A DNA stretch of 64,000 nt. Origin: Ornithodoros turicata (lineage: Eukaryota > Arthropoda > Arachnida > Ixodida > Argasidae). The notes below the pieces were generated by a model. It was given only the letters and a program-made list of their open reading frames with translations, was not told the origin of the DNA and did no database searches. The translations under genes and the position numbers were made by a program. The DNA is taken from contig NC_088203.1 in NCBI RefSeq assembly GCF_037126465.1, forward strand, positions 103,168,668 to 103,232,667, given 5' to 3'. Of this stretch, positions 11,002-21,957 are shown in pieces (the stretch's first letter is position 1; each line of letters opens with the position of its first letter).

Positions 11002-12489
11002 GTACTACCAGCTTTGCTTTCTATTACGCAAGTGCAACGAAAGCCAGTGCCTTATTCCGATGTAGGGCCAGCAGAATAGGACGCAGGTTCCGTGTGTCAT
11101 GTGTGACGTTCCCCTTGTGTATTGTATATATGTACGGGTGTTTCAGAATGGTTCCCCGGCTGAATAGTTCGTAAACAGGTAGCGCTATCAAAAAGCTTCC
11201 TTTTCAGTGAGCATCCCTGAGACATCGGTCAAGAACTGAGCAGTGAGCAGCTTATTTGTATACGCTCATTCATAAAATTAAACTTTTAAATTTGACTTCA
11301 GACGATCTCGGAACTTCTATTTTACCGACTTCAGCGACTGTAACCAGTCTTTCTTTCGTTGTGCCTAATTAATTAGACGAGACTAATTACGAAATTTTTA
11401 ACTCTAAATTACTAATTTTACTAAATTTAAAATAAATTTAATTACTAAATTTTAACAAAGACATGTCAGTTGGAAGGTTGCAGAGTGCCTTAGAAACCTC
11501 AGACAGAAGTCCCCCCCGCCCAACACGCTTGCTTTAATACCTTCACTCTCGATAAGTAGTTCCTTTTTGTTACTTTCTCTACTTGGGTTGTTTGTTTCTC
11601 TCTCTCTCTCTCTCTCTCTCTTGCACCTATTTGTTTATGTAAAAGAAACAAGGTGGAAGCAGTTGCGTTGTAGCCGGCTATTACTGCGCAAGAGACGATT
11701 GACATTACGCGGTTTAACTTTTTTTTTTGTTCAGACCTGCCATTTGGGCCTGTTGGTGAATGGCTCAACTCATATGATTAAAAGTGCCAAGAACTGGGAC
11801 GAACACCACAACGCTTTGTGCTGTGTTGTCCGTCTATATATACATCCTTGTTCATAAGTTCTTAGCGCTTTTAATCACGAATTCAGCTATTATCTATTCC
11901 AGAAACGTAATCAAAACATTACATGAAGCACTCGCAGGAATTATGTGTATAGGAACGTGTCCAGGACTTCGTGTCAATTCAAACGTACACACTGAACCAT
12001 ATGTCATTCATGTGTGTGTGTGTGTGTGTGTGTGTGATCAAGAGTGCCATATAGAAAGATCTGTTTACAGTATATAGGGTGCCTGCCTCTTATCTGAGCA
12101 GCGTAACAAGCGTGTAACACGAGCGTGACTGCTACATGGATACTTATGCCAAGGTCTCGATAACGCCACCACGATATACAACCATTCCGTTTATGCGTGA
12201 TATACGCAGAAAGAAAAACAAGGCGTACGTATACACGCGTGGAACACATTGAGACATCGCAAATGATGCATGTTCCGCAAGCGAGAGTATTGTTAACGAC
12301 GTTTCAAAGGAGAGAGAGAGAGAGAAAAACCACGTTTGACTTTCTCGAAAGTTTTCCTGGAATTCGAGAGAAATTAAAACCAGCGAGTATTTGAAAGAAA
12401 TACGTAATGACTGATACATAAGGGAAAACTGCATATAATCGTAATCGGGACAAACCAGGCGTCGTCTCGCGGCCATGTGGATATACGGC

Positions 12490-12850
12490 ACAAAGGCAGT
12501 ATCTCCGCAGCTCACTGCATGCCCCACGAAGTCGTCCCACGATGCGTACAACCCCTCTCCCCCCCTGTCCCCCCATCCCCACCCTTGCCTAGCGGTCAGT
12601 CTTGTTGTGCTGTCCGCGTTCGTCCACACCTATACAGCACTCATAGCAACAGTTCATCCGCGTAGAACGAAAAAAAAAGAAAGAAAGAAAGAAAAGAACG
12701 AAAGAAAGAAAAGAACGAAAAAAAGAAAGAAAGAAAGAAGAGAACGAAAAAAAGAAAGAAAGAAAAGAACGAAAAAAAAGAATGAAAGAAGAGAACGAAA
12801 AAAAAAAAGAAAGAAAGAAAGAAAAGAACGAAAAAAAAAAAGACAGCTTT
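12490..12850 (+). mobile_element. SINE copy 2 with tail expanded to (GAAA)n
   Basis: The C-rich block (CCTCTCCCCCCCTGTCCCCC) and the ACTCATAGCAACAGTTCATC block follow the order of the SINE at 26020-26330. What should be the A tail is a ~185-bp GAAA/GAAAA microsatellite (12667-12845). The tRNA-like head is not clear. The long Lys/Arg/Glu and Phe/Ser ORFs here are translations of the microsatellite, not genes. Confidence 0.5.
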
Positions 12851-13139
12851 TAAACTCTTCAAAAAAGGTACGCATCAAGAAAAATTGAATTTCGTTGCGG
12901 CGTTTTTAGTGTTGGTTGTGCATTGGAAAATGGTTAATGGTAGATATGGGACCAATTCAGACTTTCCCGAACCCACGGATCTTACGAATCCTTTCTTTAA
13001 AGAAGCGCTTAAAAAGCCAAAGAAAAAAGAAAATGCTTCTACTGAAGAGTGTTTCGAAGCAAAATTTGATATCTTTGTTTAATGAAAAACAAATTAAGTA
13101 ACTCAATACTTCACTTTCAGGAAAAAACACACCCATATA

Positions 13140-14022
13140 CAGGGTGTCCCAGAAAACGTGTCATTGAATTTTAATAAAAAAAAAAAAACTACGCCACATA
13201 GAATAATGCGGTCAACGGCATTTGTTCTTACCAGGTTTTTGCCAGCTCCTGATGTGCATGTCATGTAACCTAAGTTTAATTATGTAAATTTTTGCGAACT
13301 GAACTCGGAAATTTGCCAAGTAAAGGTCACTTTTTTACCGCACCAATGTGAAGAGCGTGCCGAATTTATTCAAATTAATGATAATTGACAAGAATATTGA
13401 GGAGCTATCGTATCGGAAAAAAAATGCCGAAAATCATGCTGTACGGAGCTCGCGCAGGATAGCGCGCGACGAATTTTCCAGCGAAATGATCGTCAGTCCG
13501 ACGAAAGGAGGTTGGAAACCCAGCCCACCCCGGCATCACAGAAGGAGATAACACAGGCATGGCTTATCGCGTTCGACTCTCGCTGGGATAATGCTTTCCC
13601 TCTCCCAATTTTACGAGCTGTTATTTTTTCTACTATCACTCTGTGGGCTGGCTTTGGAACCTCCTTTCGTCGGACTGCGAGCGATTGCGCCCAAAAAGTC
13701 ATCGCGCGTTATGGTCCGGTGCTCAAAAACGCACGATGTTCTATTTTTCCCGATGGGATAGCTCGTGAATATCACTGTCAATTATCATGAATTTGAGTAA
13801 ATTCGGCACGCTCTTGATGTTGGTGGGGTAAAAAAGTCCCCTTTACTTGGTAACTTTCCGAGTTCAGTCCGCAAAAACTTACATAATTAAACTTAGGTTA
13901 CATGACATGCACATCAGGTGGTTGCAAAAACCTAGAAAGAGCAAATGCCGTTGCCCGCATGATCCTAGGTGGCGTAGTTTTTTTTTATTAGAATTCAATG
14001 ACACGTTTTCTGGGACACCCTG
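13140..14022. mobile_element. Foldback TIR element, 883 bp
   Basis: The element begins CAGGGTGTCCCAGAAAACGT and ends in its complement. Similarity between arms continues inward for roughly 400 bp on each side, leaving a short unique centre near 13590. TA precedes the left end, but TG follows the right end. The CAGGGTGTCCC terminus is common among mariner-like MITEs. There is no transposase. In single-stranded form nearly the whole element would form a hairpin. Confidence 0.8.
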
Positions 14023-15513
14023 TGCATACTTCTTCCTAAGTGTAATTTATTTAACGCGTTGTTCATCCGACTACAGAGAAATACATAAATTCTCGAGTCT
14101 GAATTTCTTCCATAAAAGTAAGAAACGATCGAAAGCAAAACCGTGTCACATTTTAAACTTGTTATGTCGGAGCTTTATGCTGTGGTGCTGGAGCGCCCTG
14201 GCCCCCGCAAGCCAAGTAGCTGTATCTCTTCAAGATGCATCTGCACAGAAATCCGGCATGCGTTCCCAGGACGGAGGTTGTAAATTCTGAACGGGAGCCT
14301 TTGCGTAACCCCGTCAAGGCGCGTACCGTGTGTGTGTGTGTGGCAACTGCTCTGCTGAGTGCGAAATCTGTTTTGACTCGGTGTTTCCTTTCACGCCAGT
14401 TGAATGAGCCTGTTTCGTTTCCGGCCACATCAACGGTGGTTTCAGGAAAGTTGTTTTGGAATGGGGGAAAAACGCGTGACTAGCACGTGCGCAGTGGATG
14501 GAGACACAGGGTCGCAATGGACCATCGTTTGGTGGGGAGGAACGAAGAAGCTTTTAATCGGGACCGGCAACACAACGTGTACATTATGTGCTGTTCATCA
14601 AAGTGTCACAGCCACTTTAAAGAGGCCCGAGGGATGGAAATTTCCCAGTTGTTGGAGCTTTCCATAGTGTTCAATGGTGAATCTTGACACGTTACATATC
14701 CCCACGTTCCAAAAATTGAAAACCCTACAACGAGATGAGAGTTACCCGCGGGGAATTTTGTGTCTGAGTGCTCTTATCACTCAGCGTAGAGAAAATTATT
14801 ATGACGAACGAGGAAAATAGGAAATGTGACATCCACTCAACGGTCTTCTCCGGTGAACCTCTTCACCATGCAAGCGAGCTCAAGGAAGGAAGGGCAGTAT
14901 ACCTTCGCGTCCCCGCGTTCTCATAGCAACGGGTTGCTTATATGCCGCGTGACTGGGATCGCCTAACACAAAAGAATCGTCACATGTTTATACTTCGCAA
15001 ACCTTCACGCAAATTTTCGTTTCGGGGTTTCGAAATTTCCACTGGCGAAGAGCAGATGCAACCGCCTTCGTATACATATAGCCCGGCGCGTTCGACAACC
15101 TCAGCCGCAGGTTCACCTTGAAGACACCCGACCGTTTGACATCCGCAACCAGGAAACATAAACAACGGCATACGATAGCTGGGACGGTATACAGTGATAC
15201 AACGGAAGAGGCGGTATCGAGCTCCACCGCAGGGCGACTGGCCGAAATGAAACACCGGCGCCGGATGTCAGAACCTCCTGGAAACGTACTAGCCCTTACG
15301 TGCGCAACGACTTGCGTTGCGTTATTCATTCCGCTCAATAAGCATCCTTTTCTGTCTCTTAAAAGAGGATGGCGATGTCGTTTTTGCAGAAAGGAAACTG
15401 CGCGCTCGCACTGCGCTAAATTCGGCTCCAGATTATGAAACAATGATTACGCAAAGAAGCTGGTCTCAAAATGTAGGAGTCGCTACACTCCATGGGTTGT
15501 TACCTGCAAGCAC

Positions 15514-15581
15514 AGCTCGGCGCGATCATGATCGCAATGCCTTATCAAAGCCTGATGATCGCGATCATGATCGCGCCGAGC
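15514..15581. repeat. Inverted repeat with 21-bp perfect arms
   Basis: The arm AGCTCGGCGCGATCATGATCG and its exact complement flank a 26-bp loop. The arms themselves contain ATGATC/GATCAT palindromes. The hydrophobic + frame across it is set by the repeat and is not supported as a gene. Confidence 0.75.
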
Positions 15582-16373
15582 TATGCCTGCGTGCTAAAGG
15601 GAAGAAGCGAAGAAGCCTACGGCTGGATACACCTTGGTATTGGTATTATTACCCTAAAACGAATCCCAGGTAAATGAAATGTTATGTCAGGAAAGAAACC
15701 TCCCCCTAAGAAAGAGATCGGTATATTTCTTTCGTCGTGTCGATTATTCAATTATAAATCAACCGCTCAATATCTATGATGCAGAGATAATCTAATCTCA
15801 TCTCGAGACAAGCGCTGAGCGTGATCACCCCACGGGAGTTTTGCGCCGACGTAGCCTGTCTTCTGCGATACACAGAGAGAGAGCAATGCAGTGAGAGCGA
15901 CTGGCGGTGCACGGTGCAGTGCACCCGTGTGCTTCCGCATCGTGACGTCAGGTGACACTGGTGACGTCATGCGTCTGTGGGCGGAGCGAGGAGCCATTCG
16001 TCCTTGGCAAGGTCGCTCGCCGGGGGCGCCGACGGTCTTGCTTTGAGTGGCTCCGGGTGGATTGGCGCATTATGGAGTGGAAATGCGGAAACACATCACA
16101 GAAAAGCGTGAAATCCGTTGCACGGGATTGAGCTACAAAGCACGCGCTTTTGGCCGCCTGCCGATTTGTTCCTTTGGACCGTCAACGGTAGTATGTGTTT
16201 AGTTTTAGTGGATCATGTGTACTCTACGATAACGATAAAGGGAGGTCCCAGGTCCAGTAAATGTATAGATTGGGCGCGTTAGTACAGTTCTCCCGTGACT
16301 GGAAGTGCAAAGGGTACACGACAGGCACTCACTTCCAACAAAGCTTTAGTATGCAGTGCAGGAAGCCCTTCCC

Positions 16374-16723
16374 AAGCAGCACAATGTACTGAAAGTCGAG
16401 TGCAATAGGGGTGGACGGTACGCGGAAGGCCTTGAACATACTAGTGGAACTAAAGAACACTGATATGACACATACCGCCCTAGCAGCACAATGTACTGAA
16501 AGTCAGGTGCAATAGGGGTGGACGGTATGTGTCTTATCAATGTCTTTAGTTTCACAAGTCTGTTCAAGGCCTTCCGCCTACCCGTCCACCCCTATTGCAC
16601 TCGACTTTCAGTACATTGTGCTGCTTGGGCGTCCACCCCTATTGCACTCGACTTTCAGTACATTGTGCTGCTTGGGCGTCCACCCCTATTGCACTCGACT
16701 TTCAGTACATTGTGCTGCCTGGG
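16374..16723. mobile_element. Chain of CCCAAGCAGCACAA hairpin MITEs
   Basis: A left arm plus inverted centre (16374-16475) runs into a complete 152-bp element (16478-16629) of the kind seen at 3731-3883. Two further right arms follow, so that three 47-bp direct repeats stand at 16583-16629, 16630-16676 and 16677-16723. The total is five arms and two centres. The arrangement suggests unequal exchange or template switching between hairpin arms. It encodes nothing. Confidence 0.85.
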
Positions 16724-17324
16724 TTATTTATACAATTTGTAGCAAAGCCCCCCCCCCCCCCTCTGACATTTATCATTTCCAATCATTTTTTGGTAATCGC
16801 AACAGATCTCGTGCTGACACAGTTATCGGAGACCTTGATCATCGCCACCTTCTTATCACATCTGATGACGTGTGTAAAACGACACTCTTCAAAACTTTGC
16901 ACTCGGCCCACGTCCAAGATGAGCAGGAGCGACACGAGTTTCATAGTTGCATGGGCATGGGGATGCCACTTCTGTTGTTGAAAGTATGAAGGTAAACCTG
17001 TTCTTGGCTTCTCTAGAATATCCCCAGGACATTTCTTTTCTTTCTTTTATTCATCTGGCGATCAGTACCCAACATGCGTTTCCCCCAACTGCCATTCACT
17101 TCTCGTCTTAAAAGGGGGTAGTCAAGTTCATTTTCACCGCACCCGTCATCACCCGTTATACGGCATCGCATTTTCGTTCCTGCCGCCGCATTTTCGAGGT
17201 TAAGATCGTCCTAGCAAAGCCATCGCAATGTCACCAGCGTTGCACGGACTACGACGAATTACTTGGCCGTAACGAGACGGTTGGGTCATGTATACACGGG
17301 TTGCTAATATGGACCCTCACCAAT

Positions 17325-17425
17325 GCATCCCCAAGCAGCACAACATCTTGGCCCAATATTGGCAATAGCGGCCCAATATTGGACCAATATTAGCCCTATT
17401 GGACGTCTGTGGGCCTCAACCTTGA
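17325..17425. repeat. CCCAATATTGG-rich repeat
   Basis: The segment starts CCCCAAGCAGCACAACATC, like the hairpin MITEs, but continues with repeated GGCCCAATATTGG units. It may be one end of a larger element related to the TTGGCC-rich sequences near 58-62 kb. The other end was not found. Confidence 0.4.
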
Positions 17426-17639
17426 AATGGTGTACCCCTTATGTGTACCAATGAGGTCACTCCATGGGTAACATGGGAGAGGGAAACTGAGGAGCTGCGC
17501 AGAGAGCTGGCCTACCTGCATCGGTTATTGAATTTGTCCAAATCTGTGCACAATGTTTGCCATTCTGCTTCTCCATCTACATCCGCCCGGCACGTGACAT
17601 AACAAGGCCAGGCCTAGCAGTCTCAACAGTGTTAACATC

Positions 17640-17955
17640 TTTTTTTTTTTTTTGATGGCTGCTCTCAAACAGCGAGCGATGTCTACATCACACTCATTTG
17701 TCTTTCTTGCGGCGTGCCATCAAATTATAGAATTCGCGTCCTGCACCTCGATCCATCATGTATTTAGATTTGTTGTAATCTCATCTTCAATCAGTATGCA
17801 TGGCTTTGTGTGGTTGTATGGTACCCAGTTATGTGTGCCTGCTTCTAAGGTTGTTGGCTCGTGTAGCTTATACGGTTGTTCCATTGTTTCGGGTGATCTT
17901 CCATGTGGTTCTGCTTGGGGGGTTGACAGTAAATACAGTAAATAACCAATCAATC
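17640..17955 (+). repeat. Probable LINE 3' end with AATC tail
   Basis: The segment ends AGTAAATACAGTAAATAACCAATCAATC, a LINE-type tail. The upstream sequence has no recognisable reverse transcriptase. The assignment rests on the tail only. Confidence 0.35.
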
Positions 17956-18434
17956 CTAGCTAATCAGCGTCGTGGAAGCAGGGGTGGCGCGCGTTGTCGG
18001 CACGCCCATCGAAACCAGCTCCGCTGATACACCTACCGAAGTGGTCTGTTGCGTTTTAACCAGTGTCTCTCGTTCCGTCCACAGTGAGACCGGAAGACTG
18101 GAAAGAGCATATGACGCAGTCACAAGAACGTGTTTACTCCTCAGGTGGAAGTGCCAGGTAGAAAAACCTATTTCAGGGTTGGACCGAAAGAAAAGCAGAC
18201 ACACGATATTTCTGCACTCGCTGAGGGGCAAGATAACAAGAACAAAAATAGAGGAAGCAGCAGACAGTGTTTTGTGTGCCACCGTCTGTCATCCCTCGCA
18301 CTCTTTCTATGGATTCGAGGGGGACGCGTATTTTATGAACGAAGTCACACTTGGGGGTGGAGGATTATGCAGGGTGGAGGCTGCATTCCAAGTTTTACAG
18401 CAATGGGTGTGACTGGTACAAAGTGCTCTCTCAC

Positions 18435-18670
18435 CCCAATAGACCTCTGCCCGAGAAACGTCATCATGACGTTGGCAGACAGAGTGAAACTGAAACAAAT
18501 CGGAAGGGGAGGGCTGGGTTCCATGAATGGCCACTTGTTCGCTGTCTCCTACTGAAGGAAAAGTAGGACCGAAGGTCGCGTCCCTTCGAGTGTAGTTCAA
18601 CTCTATCAAATTGGTGGCGCTGTCGAACACTATGACGTCATTTGTTTACAAACAGGGAGAGGGTCTGTTA
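18435..18670. mobile_element. AATAGACCTCT element (copy 1)
   Basis: It matches 50567-50868: CCCGAGAAACGTCATCATGACGTTGG, AACAAATCGGAAGGGGAGGGCTGGGTTCC, AGTGTAGTTCAACTCTA, then GTTTACAAACAGGGAGAGG. The ends AATAGACCTCT and AGAGGGTCT are imperfect inverted repeats. This copy is internally shorter than the other. It ends about 40 bp before the FS1 exon. Confidence 0.7.
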
Positions 18671-18710
18671 CAAGTCGGTGACCAATCTCATTGAAGCATT
18701 TCCTTTGCAG

Positions 18711-18941
18711 AATCCTGCGTGGGCGTCTCGTGCGGTGCCCACGAGCGATGCGTTGTGAAGCGTCAACAGCCGCACTGCGTGTGCGCGCCGCGTTGCGGCC
18801 CCAAGGGAGGTCGTCGGAGAGACGACGGTCCCGTCTGCGGCACGGATCAGCGAACCTACAAGAACGCGTGTCGTCTCATGAAGAAACGATGCCGGCGCAG
18901 AGATCCTCAGCTAGCCATTGCCTATCACATGCCTTGCCAAA
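18711..18941 (+). CDS. fst: Follistatin exon: FS module 1
   Basis: This exon encodes a complete follistatin module (EGF-like hairpin plus Kazal-type fold) with all ten cysteines: SCVGVSC, ERC, PHCVCAPRC, GPVCGTDQRTYKNAC, KKRC and a final MPC. The acceptor is TTCCTTTGCAG and the donor CAAA/GTGAGA, both phase 1; 76 whole codons lie between. The CVCAP motif and VCGTD-x2-TY match vertebrate FS1 rather than FS2 or FS3, which fixes the module order. Basic runs (GGRRRDD and MKKRCRRR) are notable because FS1 carries the heparan-sulfate-binding site in vertebrate follistatin. Binding here is inference. Confidence 0.95.
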
Positions 18942-20805
18942 GTGAGAAGCCTTCGCTAGTTTGGAAAACTGGACTTTGGTCGTCACGCAATCTTATCCCC
19001 CTTTGCATATCAGAATTTCCCGTTGGCATCAGTTTGTTGCACACTTTGCAACCACCCCGTTAGAAAAAAAAACAAAAAAAAACCTGTACGCGTTCTTCTG
19101 TTGCTTAGGCTTCGTTCACTACACACACACACCATCACAGACAGACACACCACCTCTCGTCAACGCTTGATAGTTGATGGGATACTGCCGGCCATCATCA
19201 ACTTGAGTTGGTCAAATCGTGTCAGGTTTGTCCAACGTTGAGCGTAAGGGAAACACGCTGGTGCATATCCCTGTGTTTGGAGAGTTTTTAGGCAGCGGGG
19301 CAGACATACAACGACAGGAAAATACGGATTACAAATTTTACAGCAAAATACCATCAAGTACTCGGGGATGCTTTAATGAAACCTGCGTGTGAAGAAAGAA
19401 ATACAAAAATGGGTGACGGACGGGAATGCCCAAGTTCGAGCATCTGGACAGGGTTCGTTTCAAAAAAGGTTGCCCCGGCTGTGAACGTAGCCTCCCTTAG
19501 TCTCCTCTGTCATGAATTCCCCCTTTTGTATCCCTGTCAGACGGACTAATTTCGTGTCACTTTCAACGAGTGACACTCGCACTTAGTGTCATTCGTGTGC
19601 TGTCACGCGACATCTTTTAGTGACACTCGGCAGAAAGTGCACTAACGTGTAGCCTCGACGGCAGGCTTTGCGGTACAGGTAAAAATATTGAAAAAAAAGC
19701 GAGGGGCCCAGACACCACAATATGAGGGAACTGATGTTCTGAGGCTGGGAACACATAGAAAGGACAAATACATATACAAAGCCTCAAGTGCCTAAGAAAT
19801 TAATGATGAAAGATTCAGTGACTTCCATCTTTCACCACAATAGTTTTGAACAAGTATTTTCAACAGCGTGTTTATTTGATGTTAGTAAAGAGTGACATTG
19901 TGCCGTAAAAAAACGTGTCATTACTCCCGTTTGCAGCCTGTGAGAACTTCGCGTTCTCGGCAATCCGGCGGCGGCGGCCTTTTTTTTTTTTTTTTTTTTT
20001 TTTGTGGCACTTGTTTGAGGCAGAGTTGTACGTAACGCGTTACTAGTAATTGCGTTACTAGTAATCAATTACTTTTTTCAGTAAATTTTAACGTAATCAA
20101 TTAATTTTGTGAGCAAGTAATTTTCCAAGTAATCTGATTACAATTTTCGGTAATCAATTACTGAGTAATCGATTACTTTTTTAACCTTCTGTCAACAATG
20201 GCAACACTTTTCAGCAAGCCCGATCTTCGACTGAAGCAGTGACGCAGAGGTCACCGTGACGGCCGTCTCTAGTCCTCACGTGTTCCATGCAGACCACAGT
20301 AATACGATAATTCCTTACAACCGCCACCTACTAGAGCAACAGTAACAATAGTAACAAAACGAAGCGGATGTTTCAACGCCAATACGGTCGTCCTCATCTG
20401 GGACAGGAGGAGAGACAATTTAAAAGTAACGGGAAAAGTAACGCGTTACATTTTTAATCGGTAACGTATTACATTTTTGATGAAGTAATTTGTAACAGTA
20501 AAGAATTACTTTTCGCGCAGTAGTAACAGTAATTGTAATCAATTACTTTTTTCGAGTAACGTGTACAACTCTGGTTTGAGGCCAATCTGTTTAATTTTGG
20601 AAGAAATCTGTTTTATTTAGAAACACGTCCTGCGAAAATTAAAGAAAAGCATTCTGAGGAAAGTATTGCGGCGCACGCTTTCGCCTGGTTGGAGTGCACT
20701 TCACGAAAATGACACTAAATTAGGCCGTGTACGTTAGTCTCTGGGGGTATTAGTCTCTCTGATTGCGTAGCTCCGCTGAAGACCCGCTGCTGTTCTTGTA
20801 TGCAG
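18942..20805 (+). other. Follistatin intron, 1.9 kb
   Basis: It contains a T-run (19980-20003) and a 553-bp hAT-like MITE (20021-20573) with a perfect 8-bp duplication. A run of AGTGACAC/GTGTCACT-type motifs occurs at 19554-19640. No further exon seen. Confidence 0.7.
20021..20573. mobile_element. hAT-like MITE, 553 bp, with 8-bp TSD
   Basis: It begins CAGAGTTGTACGTAACG and ends CGTGTACAACTCTG. It is flanked on both sides by GTTTGAGG (20013-20020 and 20574-20581), a perfect 8-bp target duplication as made by hAT transposases. Many GTAAC/GTTAC and AATCAATTACT motifs fill the subterminal regions. It has no transposase ORF. The intact duplication suggests a fairly recent insertion. Confidence 0.9.
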
Positions 20806-21027
20806 GTTCGTGCGACCGTGTCGTATGTCCAGGCAAGAAGAGCTGCCTCCTGGACCAGAACCTGGTGCCTCATTGCGTCCGTTGCAGGGTGCCCTGTCCG
20901 GCTGCAGAGCCGAGGCGTTACGTCTGTAGCGTAGACAATGTCACCTACACGAGTTACTGTCAGTTGAGACAGGCAGCTTGCGCTAAAGGGAGGGCTGTGC
21001 CCGCAGCCTACAGGGGAAGATGCCGAG
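20806..21027 (+). CDS. fst: Follistatin exon: FS module 2
   Basis: A ten-cysteine follistatin module: SCDRVVCPGKKSC, PHCVRCRVPC, YVCSVDNVTYTSYC, QLRQAAC, GRC. The acceptor is TGTATGCAG and the donor CGAG/GTAAGG, both phase 1, with 73 codons between. The VVCPG and CVxC spacing and the LRxAxC helix match FS2 of vertebrate follistatin, the module that contributes most to activin contact there. It follows FS1 by 1.9 kb. The Kazal part lacks nothing needed for its disulfides. Protease inhibition is not the expected role. Confidence 0.95.
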
Positions 21028-21090
21028 GTAAGGATTGACATCCATTCTGACGTATTATATTCGACTATGTTCCCCATGTGCGTATCTATA

Positions 21091-21262
21091 CAGTGAACCC
21101 TCGTTATTATGACCATGGTCGTTGCCGCAAATTTTTGTCATAACGCGGAATTGTCATATTAACGGGGGGGGGGGGATTTGCAGAGGTTTCACTGCATTGT
21201 TCCCCAGGAGTATAAAGCGCGTATGTCAGATTATCGGGGGTCATATTAGCGAGGGTTCACTG
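21091..21262. mobile_element. Pogo-like MITE, 172 bp, TA target
   Basis: It begins CAGTGAACCCTCGTTATTATG and ends AGCGAGGGTTCACTG, with TA directly outside both ends. The termini and TA duplication are those of Tc1/mariner-group (pogo/Tigger-like) elements. A longer relative lies at 45537-46038. This copy starts only 64 bp after the FS2 exon donor site. Confidence 0.85.
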
Positions 21263-21398
21263 TATACGGAACCGAGTTCTCTGTACACTGCAGCCACGAT
21301 AAACTTTGTCGTGTGAATCGACTATTTTGATTAAATCTGCATTCGCTATAGTGATGGCAGTATTATAGTAACGGAAGCCGGGACTGTCCGTATATGTG

Positions 21399-21880
21399 TA
21401 GGGTTTATTCACTGACGTCACCTCACCGCCATATACTGGAGGTACCTCGAAGTTATGTTCCCGTATTCGTTCGCTGCCTTATGTTTTCTGGATGACTGTG
21501 AACGTCGAAAACATGAAAATTGCTTGGATATGCTGTACAAATCACACGCCACAATAACTTTAAAACAGCAAATGCTATAGACCACTTTCTGTTTACAAAC
21601 ACGTGGCGTCCCGAGAAGACCGGTTCGAGGTTATATTTTGCTCTGGTTGGCAAGAAGCGGGAAAAACGCGTCTGCTGATAGGCCGAAAAGGCTGATAAGG
21701 TTGATAGGTGCCCACCAGCATGCTTTGCGCGGCGGCGAAACGTAATCGATGACGTAGGAGTGCAAGTGGTCTATACGATGAGTGCGATATGGGTAACGGC
21801 TTGGATGGGACCTACAATATGGCGGCCGATGGCAGCCTGCTGGCCACAGTGGCGGATGACGTCATTGCGAATAAACCCTA
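21399..21880. mobile_element. TIR element with CRE in both ends, ~480 bp
   Basis: The ends read TAGGGTTTATTCACTGACGTCA and the complement of TAGGGTTTATTCGCAATGACGTCA. The terminal repeat therefore contains TGACGTCA, a perfect CRE, at both ends. The outermost TA may be the target duplication. No transposase is encoded. Confidence 0.75.
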
Positions 21881-21957
21881 TATGCAATGCGCAAGATTAT
21901 AAACATCCCGTATCTCGCACGGATCGCTATGATTCTTCTAAGCACGCAAACGTGTAT

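Larger units (their letters stand above)
11002..18710 (+). other. Follistatin intron, 7.7 kb
   Basis: The intron separates the N-terminal domain exon from FS module 1. It holds a (TC)n run at 11597-11621, a (TG)n run near 12010-12036, a SINE with a GAAA-rich tail (12490-12850), an 883-bp foldback element (13140-14022), a short inverted repeat at 15514-15581, a chain of hairpin MITEs (16374-16723), a LINE-type 3' end (17640-17955) and a TIR element (18435-18670). I see no additional exon. The rest is unassigned. Confidence 0.7.

Noticed and set aside
10713..11174. An intronless start for the follistatin N-terminal exon at the ATG at 10713
   Set aside because: The residues before the exon border do not form a signal peptide and a good splice acceptor stands at 10811-10812; the reading also runs past the donor into intron.
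12475..12888. A Lys/Glu/Arg-rich protein on the + strand and Phe/Ser-rich ones on the - strand
   Set aside because: They are translations of the GAAA microsatellite in different frames.
15492..15677. A small hydrophobic membrane protein
   Set aside because: The hydrophobic pattern is created by the ATGATC-rich inverted repeat; no homologue or expression evidence, and it lies in an intron.
16583..16723. Three 47-bp direct repeats resembling a CRISPR-like array
   Set aside because: There are no spacers, the units abut directly, and the sequence is the arm of a hairpin MITE in a eukaryotic genome.
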